Source of the DNA: CAXQZU01 sp964228555
Lineage (GTDB): Bacteria > Planctomycetota > PLA2 > JAEUHO01
DNA length: 34,691 nt
Direction: 5' to 3'
Assembly (NCBI GenBank): GCA_964228555.1
Contig: CAXQZU010000044.1
Coordinates: 1 to 34,691 of the forward strand
Made by a program: the position numbers and the translations under genes. The notes under the pieces are model-generated. The model did not search any database. It was not told the origin of the DNA and was given only the letters and a program-made list of their open reading frames with translations. Below, in pieces: positions 18,774-27,549 of this stretch. Numbering within the stretch: the first letter of the stretch is position 1; each line of letters starts with the position of its first letter.

Positions 18774-18802
18774 AGCCTACACGCCCGCAGCCCGGCTTTC
18801 AC
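18774..18802 (-). promoter_or_regulatory. Promoter of the leuB-like gene: GTGAAA-17-TAGGCT
   Basis: On the minus strand GTGAAA (18802-18797) and TAGGCT (18779-18774) are 17 bases apart in the 100-base gap before the dehydrogenase start. This leaves a leader of about 33 bases with its own Shine-Dalgarno. The -35 matches TTGACA at four of six positions. Confidence 0.45.
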
Positions 18803-18833
18803 GCCGCGGGGCGGGCGCCTTGTCCCGCGCGCC

Positions 18834-20864
<2,031 letters not shown>

Positions 20865-20870
20865 GCCGGC

Positions 20871-20876
20871 AGAGTA
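20871..20876 (-). promoter_or_regulatory. -10 box of a probable leaderless start
   Basis: TACTCT (minus strand) is exactly six bases before the ATG of the LeuD-LeuC fusion at 20864. No Shine-Dalgarno is present and no strong -35 is seen. Confidence 0.45.
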
Positions 20877-20934
20877 TGGGGCGCGCCGACGGGCACGGCT
20901 ACCCCCTCGCGGGGCCGCGCCACGCGCGGGCCTC

Positions 20935-22428
20935 TCAGCGCCGCCGCCCCGCCGGCCGCGCCAGCACGGCCGCCAGCCGGGCGTAGAGGTGCACCGCGCC
21001 GCGGCAGGCCTTCTCGAAGTCCGGGATGAGCAGGCTCTCGTCCTCCGCGTGCGCGTTGCACGCCGGGTCCTCCAGCCCCACCAGCAGGGCCGGCACGCCG
21101 CCCAAGGCCCGCGCGAAGGGCTTGACGAAGGGGATGCTCCCGCCGGCCCCGATGTCCACGGTGGCGCGCCCGTAGCCCTCGGCCAGCGCGCGACGCGCGG
21201 CCGCGAAGGCCGGATGGCGCGTGTCGGTGCTCCACGCCGAGCTGGCGGTCATGCGCTTCACGCGCAGCCGCAGGCCCCAGGGGCAGTGCGCCTGCAGGTG
21301 CGCCACGAGGGCGTCCTGCACCGCGCGCGGGTCCTGCCCGGCCACGATGCGCACGCCGATGCGGCAGCGCGCCGAGGGCACGATCTGGTTGCTGGAGCCC
21401 TCGACGGGCGAGGCCTCCAGTGCGGTGATGGCCACCTGCGGCTCGTACCACTGCGCCGCGTACACGCCCGCGCCGTCGCGCGCCAGCAGCCGCAGGCCCG
21501 GGACGGCGCCCGCGTCGCGGCGCAGCTCGCGCTCGCTGTAGGGCAGGCGCGCCAGCGCGCGGCGCTCGGCCGCCGTGGGCGTGCGCGCGCCCTTGCGGCA
21601 GCCCGCCACGGCCAGGCTGCCGTCGGGGCGCGTGAGCGTGGAGAGCAGGCGCGCCATGCCCATCACCGGGTCGGGCACCGGGCCGCCCCAGAAGCCGCTG
21701 TGCAGGGCGTGCGCGTAGCCCGTGAGCTCGACCTCCACCTTGACCAGCCCGCGCAGGCGCGTCGTGAGCGAGGGCAGGCCCGCCACCAGGTTGCTGGTGT
21801 CGGTGAGCACGATGGCGTCCGCCTGCAGGCGGCGCGCGTAGCGGCGCAGGAAGGCCTCGAGGTGCTCGGAGCCGATCTCCTCCTCGCCCTCCACCACGAG
21901 CTTGAGGTTGCAGGGCAGCGTGCCCGCGCCCTCCAGCCAGGCTCGGATGGCGGCCACGTGCACCAGCAGGCCCGCCTTGTCGTCCACCACGCCACGCCCG
22001 TAGAGGCGATCGCCACGGCGCGTGGGCTCGAAGGGCGGGCTGGTCCAGCGCCGCGGGTCGCCGGTGGGCTGCACGTCGTGGTGCGCGTAGAGCAGCAGCG
22101 TGGGCAGGCGCGGGTCCACCACCCGCTCGGCCAGCACGTAGGGGTGCGCGCCGGGCACCTCCACCACCTCCACGCGCTGCATGCCGGCCTCGCGCAGCAG
22201 GTCCGCGGCGCAGCGCGCGCTGGCGCGCACGTCCTTGTCCGGCACCGGGCGCGCCGAGATGCTGGGGATGCGCGCGATGCGCACCAGGTCCTGCAGCGTG
22301 CGCGCGCGCGTGCGCGCCAGCCGCTGCAGCGCCGCGGCCGTGCCCGGGTGCGCGTCGGCGCGCGACCTGCCGGCACGCGGCGTGGAGGGGCGGGAACGAC
22401 GGCGGGCGGCGGGGCGGGCGGTCTTCAT
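20935..22428 (-). CDS. M20-family metallopeptidase (dipeptidase-like)
   Basis: The product is 497 residues. The di-zinc site of the M20 family is visible: His117 (YAHHDVQP), the bridging Asp149 (GRGVVDDKAG), the catalytic Glu pair 183-184 (EGEEEIGSEH), Asp in TDTSN and the final His in CNAHAEDES. The lid domain (about 230-400) contains VEGSSNQIVPSARCRIGVRI, typical of the carnosinase/PepV-like group, which cleaves dipeptides and related amides. The first about 30 residues are very basic and Ser/Pro-rich without a hydrophobic core, so it is probably cytoplasmic. GGGGG lies just before the ATG. It is the last gene of the minus-strand run with the acyl-CoA genes, 59 bases after the thiolase; its link to that pathway is unclear. 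Confidence 0.88.
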   Translation of the reverse strand: MKTARPAARRRSRPSTPRAGRSRADAHPGTAAALQRLARTRARTLQDLVRIARIPSISARPVPDKDVRASARCAADLLREAGMQRVEVVEVPGAHPYVLAERVVDPRLPTLLLYAHHDVQPTGDPRRWTSPPFEPTRRGDRLYGRGVVDDKAGLLVHVAAIRAWLEGAGTLPCNLKLVVEGEEEIGSEHLEAFLRRYARRLQADAIVLTDTSNLVAGLPSLTTRLRGLVKVEVELTGYAHALHSGFWGGPVPDPVMGMARLLSTLTRPDGSLAVAGCRKGARTPTAAERRALARLPYSERELRRDAGAVPGLRLLARDGAGVYAAQWYEPQVAITALEASPVEGSSNQIVPSARCRIGVRIVAGQDPRAVQDALVAHLQAHCPWGLRLRVKRMTASSAWSTDTRHPAFAAARRALAEGYGRATVDIGAGGSIPFVKPFARALGGVPALLVGLEDPACNAHAEDESLLIPDFEKACRGAVHLYARLAAVLARPAGRRR

Positions 22429-22487
22429 GCCGTCCCCCTACCGCACGCCGGCCGCCCGCACCACTTCCGGCCGGGACGAGGCGCCGG

Positions 22488-23696
22488 CTAGGCCGGGTTG
22501 CGCAGCAGGACGGCGATGCCCTGGCCGCCGCCGATGCAGGCCGAGGCGATGCCGTGGCGCGCCTTGCGGTCGCGCAGCGTGCGGGCCAGCGTGTAGATGA
22601 GGCGCGTGCCGGTGGCTCCCAGCGGATGCCCGATGGCGATGGCGCCGCCGTTGACGTTGCACTTGGCGCGGTCCAGCCCCAGCTCCTTCTCGCAGCCGAG
22701 GTACTGGGCCGCGAAGGCCTCGTTGATCTCGAAGAAGTCGATGTCGCTCACCTTGACGCCGGCGCGCGCGCACACGCCCCGGATGGCCGGCGCAGGGCCC
22801 ATGCCCATGATGCGCGGGGCCACGCCCTCGATGTGCCAGTCCACGATCTCGGCCAGCACGGGCCAGCCGTGCGCCTTGGCCTCCGCCAGCGTGCTGACCA
22901 CCACCGCCGCGGCGCCGTCCACGATGCCCGAGGCGTTGCCCGCGGTCACCGTGCCCTCCTTGCCGAAGGCGGGGCGCAGGCCCGCGAGGGCCTCCAGCGT
23001 GGTCTCGGGCTTGATGTGGTCGTCGCGCACGACGTCCACCTCGGCGCGGCCCTTCTTGACCTTGATGGGCACGATCTCCTCGTCGAACCAGCCCGACTTG
23101 ACGGCCGCGGCGCCCAGCTGGTGGCTGCGCAGCGCGTACTCGTCCTGCGCGGCGCGCGCGATGCCGTAGTCCTTGGCCACGTTCTCGGCCGTCTGCGCCA
23201 TGAAGAAGCCGCAGTACGGGTCCATCAGGGCCGTGAACAGCGAGTCCTCGGCCTTGATCTCCATGCCCAGCCGGTAGCCCTCGCGCGCGCCACGGATCAC
23301 GTGGGGCGCCTGCGACATGTTCTCCATGCCGCCGCACAGGGTGGTCTTGGCGCGGCCCAGCAGGATCTGCTCGGCGCCCGTCACCACGCTCTGCAGGCCC
23401 GAGCCGCAGATGCGGTTCACGGTCAGCGCAGGCACGCGCTCGGGCACGCCCGCCTTCAGGCCCACGTGGCGCGCGCCGTAGAGGGCGTCGGCGCTGGTCT
23501 GCTCGGCGTTGCCGAAGATGACGTGATCGATGGCCTCCGGCGCCACCTTGCCGCGCGCCAGCGCCGCCTTGGCGGCGATCGCCCCCAGCTCGATGGCCGA
23601 GAGGTCCTTGAACAGGCCGTAGCCGGGCGTGCCGCTGTACTCGGCCATCGCCGTGCGCGCGCCGCTCACGATCACCAAGGGGTTGTTGCTGGCCAT
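22488..23696 (-). CDS. Thiolase (acetyl-CoA C-acetyltransferase)
   Basis: The product is 402 residues with the complete thiolase active site: Cys97 (NRICGSGLQSV), His357 (GHPLGATG) and Cys387 (ACIGGGQG). The ends and length fit biosynthetic or degradative acetoacetyl-CoA thiolases. The reaction joins two acetyl-CoA into acetoacetyl-CoA or reverses it, and direction cannot be told from sequence. AGGAGG before the ATG at 23696 sets the start. It follows the enoyl-CoA hydratase gene by 100 bases on the same strand and precedes the M20 peptidase. Confidence 0.93.
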   Translation of the reverse strand: MASNNPLVIVSGARTAMAEYSGTPGYGLFKDLSAIELGAIAAKAALARGKVAPEAIDHVIFGNAEQTSADALYGARHVGLKAGVPERVPALTVNRICGSGLQSVVTGAEQILLGRAKTTLCGGMENMSQAPHVIRGAREGYRLGMEIKAEDSLFTALMDPYCGFFMAQTAENVAKDYGIARAAQDEYALRSHQLGAAAVKSGWFDEEIVPIKVKKGRAEVDVVRDDHIKPETTLEALAGLRPAFGKEGTVTAGNASGIVDGAAAVVVSTLAEAKAHGWPVLAEIVDWHIEGVAPRIMGMGPAPAIRGVCARAGVKVSDIDFFEINEAFAAQYLGCEKELGLDRAKCNVNGGAIAIGHPLGATGTRLIYTLARTLRDRKARHGIASACIGGGQGIAVLLRNPA

Positions 23697-23796
23697 CGGG
23701 TCCTCCTGGCCGCACGGGGCGGCACCTGCAGACGGGGTGAATCGGTGGGGGTCGTGCGGGCGGGCCAGCGGGGCTCCGGGGGGCCGGAGCGGCGCA

Positions 23797-24582
23797 TCAC
23801 TCGCCCTTGAAGGTCGCCTTGCGCTTCTCGAGGAAGGCGCCCAGGCCCTCCCGCATGTCTTGCGTGCTGCTGATGATGCCGAAGAGGTCGCACTCGATGC
23901 GCAGGCCCTCCTCCAGCGAGGTCTCGGTGCCGCGCTGCACGGCCTCCGTGGCCATGGCCAGCGCCAGCGGCCCACGCGTCAGCATGGCCTTCGCCAGCTC
24001 CTCGGTGGCGGCACGCAGGCCGGCGGCCGGGGCCACGCGGTTGACCAGGCCCCAGCGCTCCGCCGTGGCGGCGTCGATGGGATTGCCCGTGAGGATCATC
24101 TCCAGGGCCCGGCCCCGGCCGATGATGCGCGGCAGTCGCTGCGTGCCGCCGTAGCCGGGGATGATCGACAGCGACACCTCGGGCAGGCCCACCTTGGTGC
24201 TGTCGGCCATCGTGCGCAGCGTGCACGCCAGCGCCAGCTCCAGGCCCCCGCCGAAGGCGTAGCCGTTGATCATCGCGATCACGGGCTTCCCCAGCTGCTC
24301 GATGCGCGCGAGGATGGCCTGGCCGCGCAGCGACTTCTCCTTGCCGCCGCGCACCGTCTGCTTGGCCAGCTCGGCGATGTCGGCGCCCGCCACGAAGGCC
24401 TTCTCGCCCGCGCCCGTGAGGATCACCACGCCGCAGGCCGGGTCGGCCTTGGCATGCGCGAAGGCGGCGTCGATGTCGGCCATCACCGCGTCGTTGAGCG
24501 CGTTGAGCTTGTCCGGGCGGTTGATGGTGATGGTGCCGATGCGGTCGGCGCAGGCGTAGGTGGTGAAGGTCCACTGGCTCAT
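23797..24582 (-). CDS. Enoyl-CoA hydratase/isomerase (crotonase family)
   Basis: The product is 261 residues with both crotonase catalytic glutamates: Glu115 (GGGLELALAC) and Glu135 (GLPEVSLSIIPGYGGTQRL). The oxyanion-hole segment (GEKAFVAGADIAEL, 59-72) is complete. It hydrates short trans-2-enoyl-CoA, such as crotonyl-CoA, to the 3-hydroxyacyl-CoA. GGAGG eight bases before the ATG supports the start. It lies 30 bases after the 3-hydroxyacyl-CoA dehydrogenase and upstream of thiolase, which together would convert crotonyl-CoA to acetyl-CoA or the reverse. Confidence 0.93.
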   Translation of the reverse strand: MSQWTFTTYACADRIGTITINRPDKLNALNDAVMADIDAAFAHAKADPACGVVILTGAGEKAFVAGADIAELAKQTVRGGKEKSLRGQAILARIEQLGKPVIAMINGYAFGGGLELALACTLRTMADSTKVGLPEVSLSIIPGYGGTQRLPRIIGRGRALEMILTGNPIDAATAERWGLVNRVAPAAGLRAATEELAKAMLTRGPLALAMATEAVQRGTETSLEEGLRIECDLFGIISSTQDMREGLGAFLEKRKATFKGE

Positions 24583-24612
24583 GGCGTCAGCCTCCGGTGC
24601 GGGCGCGGCGCG

Positions 24613-25485
24613 CTACTTGGCGGCCGGCTGGCGGTAGTCGTAGAAGCCCCACTTCGTCTTGCGGCCGTGGCGGCCGGCGGCCACCAGGCGACGCAGCATC
24701 GTGGGCGCGGAGTAGCGGTACTCCTTGAACTCGTCGAACATGATGTCGGCGATGAACAGCGTGGTGTCCAGGCCCACGAAGTCCAGCAGCTCCAGCGGGC
24801 CCATCGGGTAGCCGCAGCCCAGCTTCATGCCCGTGTCGATGTCTTCCTTGGTGGCCACGCCCGACTCCAGCGCGCGGATGGCGTCCAGCAGGTAGGGCAC
24901 CAGCAGCAGGTTGACGACGAAGCCGGGGGTGTCCTTGGCACGCACCACCGTCTTGCCCACCTTCGCGCCGAAGGCGCAGGCGGCGTCGAAGACCTCGTCC
25001 GAGGTCTCCAGCGTGCGCACCACCTCGACCAGCTTCATCAGCGGCACGGGGTTGAAGAAGTGCAGGCCCACGAAGCGCGCGCGGCGCGCCCCCTGCGTGG
25101 CCACGGCCATGTCGCCCACGGCCAGGGACGAGGTGTTGCTGGCGAAGATCGTGTGCGGCGGGCACACCGTGTCGAGCTCGGCGAACAGCTCGCGCTTGGC
25201 CTTCATGTTCTCGGTGATGGCCTCGACGACCAGGTCGCAGTCCTTGAGGTCGGGCACGCTCGTGGTCCACGTGATGCGCGCCAGGATGGCGGCCTTCTCC
25301 TCCGCCGACATCTTGCCCTTCTCGACCGCGGTGGAGAGGAACCGGTCCACCTTGGCCTTGCCGCCCTCGAGGCCCTTCGCGTCCACCTCGCGCACGACCA
25401 CCTTCATGCCTGCCTGCGCCGAGATCTGGGCGATGCCCGAGCCCATCAGGCCGCAACCCACCACGCCGACGGTCTTGATCGTCAT
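24613..25485 (-). CDS. 3-hydroxybutyryl-CoA dehydrogenase
   Basis: The product is 290 residues, the size of the short single-function 3-hydroxyacyl-CoA dehydrogenase. The N-terminal Rossmann motif is VGCGLMGSGIAQ (9-20). The NSS element (ASNTSSL, 115-121), His142 of GLHFFNPVPLMKLVE and the following Glu154 give the catalytic His/Glu pair. The C-terminal all-alpha domain has DTGMKLGCGYPMGPLELLDFVGLD. It interconverts acetoacetyl-CoA and 3-hydroxybutyryl-CoA with NAD. GGGAG six bases before the ATG sets the start. It heads the operon and has a promoter at 25557-25585. Confidence 0.93.
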   Translation of the reverse strand: MTIKTVGVVGCGLMGSGIAQISAQAGMKVVVREVDAKGLEGGKAKVDRFLSTAVEKGKMSAEEKAAILARITWTTSVPDLKDCDLVVEAITENMKAKRELFAELDTVCPPHTIFASNTSSLAVGDMAVATQGARRARFVGLHFFNPVPLMKLVEVVRTLETSDEVFDAACAFGAKVGKTVVRAKDTPGFVVNLLLVPYLLDAIRALESGVATKEDIDTGMKLGCGYPMGPLELLDFVGLDTTLFIADIMFDEFKEYRYSAPTMLRRLVAAGRHGRKTKWGFYDYRQPAAK

Positions 25486-25556
25486 GTTCGACTCCCGGGG
25501 AGGCCGCCGCCGGGCCGCGGCAGCGGGCCGCGGCCGGCCGGCTGGCCGGAGCGCGG

Positions 25557-25585
25557 ATGGTAGGGGTCGGGCCGTGCGCGCCCAA
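25557..25585 (-). promoter_or_regulatory. Promoter of the acyl-CoA operon: TTGGGC-17-TACCAT
   Basis: On the minus strand TTGGGC (25585-25580) and TACCAT (25562-25557) are 17 bases apart. The predicted leader is about 65 bases and includes a Shine-Dalgarno before the dehydrogenase. The rest of the gap 25486-25719 is GC-rich with no gene. Confidence 0.55.
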
Positions 25586-25719
25586 GGGGTGACCCCATGG
25601 ATCGCCCCGGGGGGGCGCACGGGACGACGACCCACCCTGCGACCGGCACGGGGCCGGCCCACGCGGCCCCTGGGTGCGGCAACCCCGGCCCGCCGGCCGT
25701 GCCCGCAGGCAGCGTCCGC

Positions 25720-26046
25720 TCAACGCAGCGTGTCGCGCGCCAGGTCCTCGAACTCGCGCCGCGAGAGGTCCCCGAAGGAGCGACCGCTGCGCTTGAGCTT
25801 CTCGCCCATGCGGATCACGAGGTCCTGCATGCGCTCGTGCGTCTCGGCGCTGCCCCCCACCAGCAGGAAGTCCTCGCCGCGCGTGGTGCGCGAGTGCCCG
25901 TCGTGGTTGTCCAGGCCCAGGCCCAGCAGCCCGCCCTTGCCGCGCTTGCGGCGCTTGCGGCCACGCTGTTGCGCAGCGGGCTCTCCCGCCTTGCGCGCAG
26001 GACGCTCGCGGGGATCGCGGGGCTCGTGCGGTTCGCGGGCCGGCAT
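25720..26046 (-). CDS. Small basic hypothetical protein
   Basis: The product is 108 residues. The first about 38 residues are Arg/Pro/Lys-rich and look disordered (REPHEPRDPRERPARKAG, then RGRKRRKRGKGG), so nucleic-acid binding is possible. The remaining 70 form a denser, mixed-charge stretch, DNHDGHSRTTRGEDFLLVGG followed by helices HERMQDLVIRMGEKLKRSG and DLSRREFEDLARDTL. I know no family. Its coding reality rests on third-position GC bias, a promoter with good spacing and a sensible stop. The start at 26046 has TACCTT seven bases upstream and no Shine-Dalgarno. It is divergent from the 26284 lipoprotein. Confidence 0.6.
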   Translation of the reverse strand: MPAREPHEPRDPRERPARKAGEPAAQQRGRKRRKRGKGGLLGLGLDNHDGHSRTTRGEDFLLVGGSAETHERMQDLVIRMGEKLKRSGRSFGDLSRREFEDLARDTLR

Positions 26047-26053
26047 GCGCGGC

Positions 26054-26082
26054 AAGGTAGCAGCCCCCACCGCGTGCGTCAG
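26054..26082 (-). promoter_or_regulatory. Promoter CTGACG-17-TACCTT, leaderless
   Basis: Minus-strand CTGACG (26082-26077) and TACCTT (26059-26054) are 17 bases apart and the -10 ends 7 bases before the ATG at 26046. The -35 matches TTGACA at four positions. Transcription should start at the codon. Confidence 0.5.
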
Positions 26083-26215
26083 CCCCTCTCCGGGGCGTAC
26101 AGATGCGAAACGCGATGGCGGGAGGGCGTGGCCCGCGCCGGGCACGCGCGTTCGCCCCTTGTTGACCGCAGCAGCGCACGAACGCGCAAGCCCCGGACGT
26201 GCCGGGCCGCGGCCA

Positions 26216-26244
26216 TTGCCGCACCCCCCTGCCGCTGGTAGGCT
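26216..26244 (+). promoter_or_regulatory. Promoter TTGCCG-17-TAGGCT
   Basis: TTGCCG (26216-26221) and TAGGCT (26239-26244) are 17 bases apart upstream of the 26284 lipoprotein. The expected start point is near 26251, giving a leader of about 33 bases with GGGAG before the ATG. Confidence 0.55.
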
Positions 26245-26255
26245 CTTGTCTAGTA

Positions 26256-26271
26256 CGCGAGACGTCTCGCG
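26256..26271. promoter_or_regulatory. Perfect 16-bp palindrome in the leader, possible operator
   Basis: CGCGAGAC (26256-26263) followed directly by its reverse complement GTCTCGCG (26264-26271) sits just after the predicted transcription start and before the ribosome site. This is a typical position for a repressor operator, or an RNA duplex that would affect the leader. The regulator is unknown. Confidence 0.45.
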
Positions 26272-26283
26272 CCGGGAGTCCCC

Positions 26284-27444
26284 ATGCGCATCGCGCCCCT
26301 TGCCTCGTTCCTTGCCCTCGCCAGCCTCGCCGCCTGCGGCGGCGGCGGCGGCGGGGGCGGCTCCACCAGCGGCCTGCTCAAGGGCAACGTGGTGTCGGTC
26401 AACGGCTCCTCCTCCAACGTCTCGGGGGTGGTCGTGAAGGCGCTCTCCACGAACGCCCAGACCACGACCAACTCGGCGGGCGGCTTCACCCTGCCCAACC
26501 TGCCGGCCGGCCTGCAGGGCGTCACCTTCAAGACCAGCAACGGCAGCGAGCAGGAGGTGGAGTTCGAGATCGAGGACGGCGGCGAGCTGCGCGTGAGCGT
26601 GCGCGTCAACGACAGCAGCGTGGACGACATCGACGAGGACCACTGCGGCGGCAGCGCGCGCACCGCGGCGCGCGCGCCGCTGGTCTCGGCGCTCGGCCAT
26701 CGCGGCTACGTGCGCGTGCGCCGCGAGGCCGACGGCGACCAGGGCTTCGACGTGGAGGCCGAGGGCCTCACGCCCGGGCAGGTCGTGGCCATGGTCGTGA
26801 TCGACCCCTCCGACGACTCCGAGGACCTGATCGGCACCGTGACGGCCACGGGCATCGAGGGCGAGGCCGAGGTGGAGCTGCGCAGCAGCGACGGCGAGCA
26901 GATGCCCTTCAACATGGGCAGCGTGATCGGGCTCGCCGGCTTCCGCGTCGAGGTGCGCGTGGGCAGCCAGGTGGGTGCCGTGATGATGGAGGGCGTGGTC
27001 CCCGCGCCCGGCACCCTGCCGGCCTGCAGCGGCGAGGACGACGACGACGACGACGGCAACGGCGTGGACGACGACACGCAGGAGAGCGAGGGTGCCTCCG
27101 TGCTGTCGGCCGTGAACGGGGCCCTCGGGCAGGCCCGGGCCGAGATCGAGAGCTCCGGGTCCTCCTGGAAGCTCGAGGTGGAGGTCGAGAACAGCTCCCT
27201 CGTGGGCACCCTGCCGCTGCAGGTGTACGTGGACCTGGGCGCGGGCTACGTGCTGTTCGGGACGATGCTGGCCGGCGACGACGCGGGCGAGTACGAGTAC
27301 GAGCTCGAGGACGAGGACACGCTGCCCACCGGCCTCTCGAGCGTCGGCCAGCTCTGGCAGGCCCCCATCCAGGTGCGCAACAGCGACGGCACGCCGGTGG
27401 CCAAGTTCACGGGCAACCTGCCCGTGGAGCGCGCCGTCTGGTAG
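26284..27444 (+). CDS. Acidic lipoprotein with carboxypeptidase-regulatory-like domain
   Basis: The product is 386 residues. A lipoprotein signal ends at Cys18 (ASLAAC) followed by a run of Gly, a common flexible anchor. Residues about 32-85 look like a carboxypeptidase-regulatory-like (CarboxypepD_reg) beta-sandwich: LLKGNVVSVNGSSSNVSGVVVKA, then TTTNSAGGFTLPNLPAG. The middle is acidic and beta-rich. An Asp-rich stretch (DDDDDDGNGVDDD, about 255-267) resembles calcium-binding thrombospondin-type loops. No catalytic motif is seen; a surface or periplasmic binding role is inferred. GGGAG before ATG supports the start. A promoter and a palindromic operator candidate lie upstream. Confidence 0.78.
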   Translation: MRIAPLASFLALASLAACGGGGGGGGSTSGLLKGNVVSVNGSSSNVSGVVVKALSTNAQTTTNSAGGFTLPNLPAGLQGVTFKTSNGSEQEVEFEIEDGGELRVSVRVNDSSVDDIDEDHCGGSARTAARAPLVSALGHRGYVRVRREADGDQGFDVEAEGLTPGQVVAMVVIDPSDDSEDLIGTVTATGIEGEAEVELRSSDGEQMPFNMGSVIGLAGFRVEVRVGSQVGAVMMEGVVPAPGTLPACSGEDDDDDDGNGVDDDTQESEGASVLSAVNGALGQARAEIESSGSSWKLEVEVENSSLVGTLPLQVYVDLGAGYVLFGTMLAGDDAGEYEYELEDEDTLPTGLSSVGQLWQAPIQVRNSDGTPVAKFTGNLPVERAVW

Positions 27445-27452
27445 CCGCCGGC

Positions 27453-27468
27453 GGCCCGCCCGCGGGCC
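27453..27468. terminator. Hairpin between the lipoprotein and polA
   Basis: GGCCCG (27453-27458) and CGGGCC (27463-27468) pair around CCCG in the 105-base gap between these convergent genes. There is no T-run, so this is a weak candidate for termination on either strand. Confidence 0.3.
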
Positions 27469-27549
27469 GGTGCCGCGCACGCACGTCGTGAGCCGCCCGG
27501 GGCGCCCGGCACGGGCCGCTCCCGGCTCGGGCCCCGCCGGCGCCCTCGC

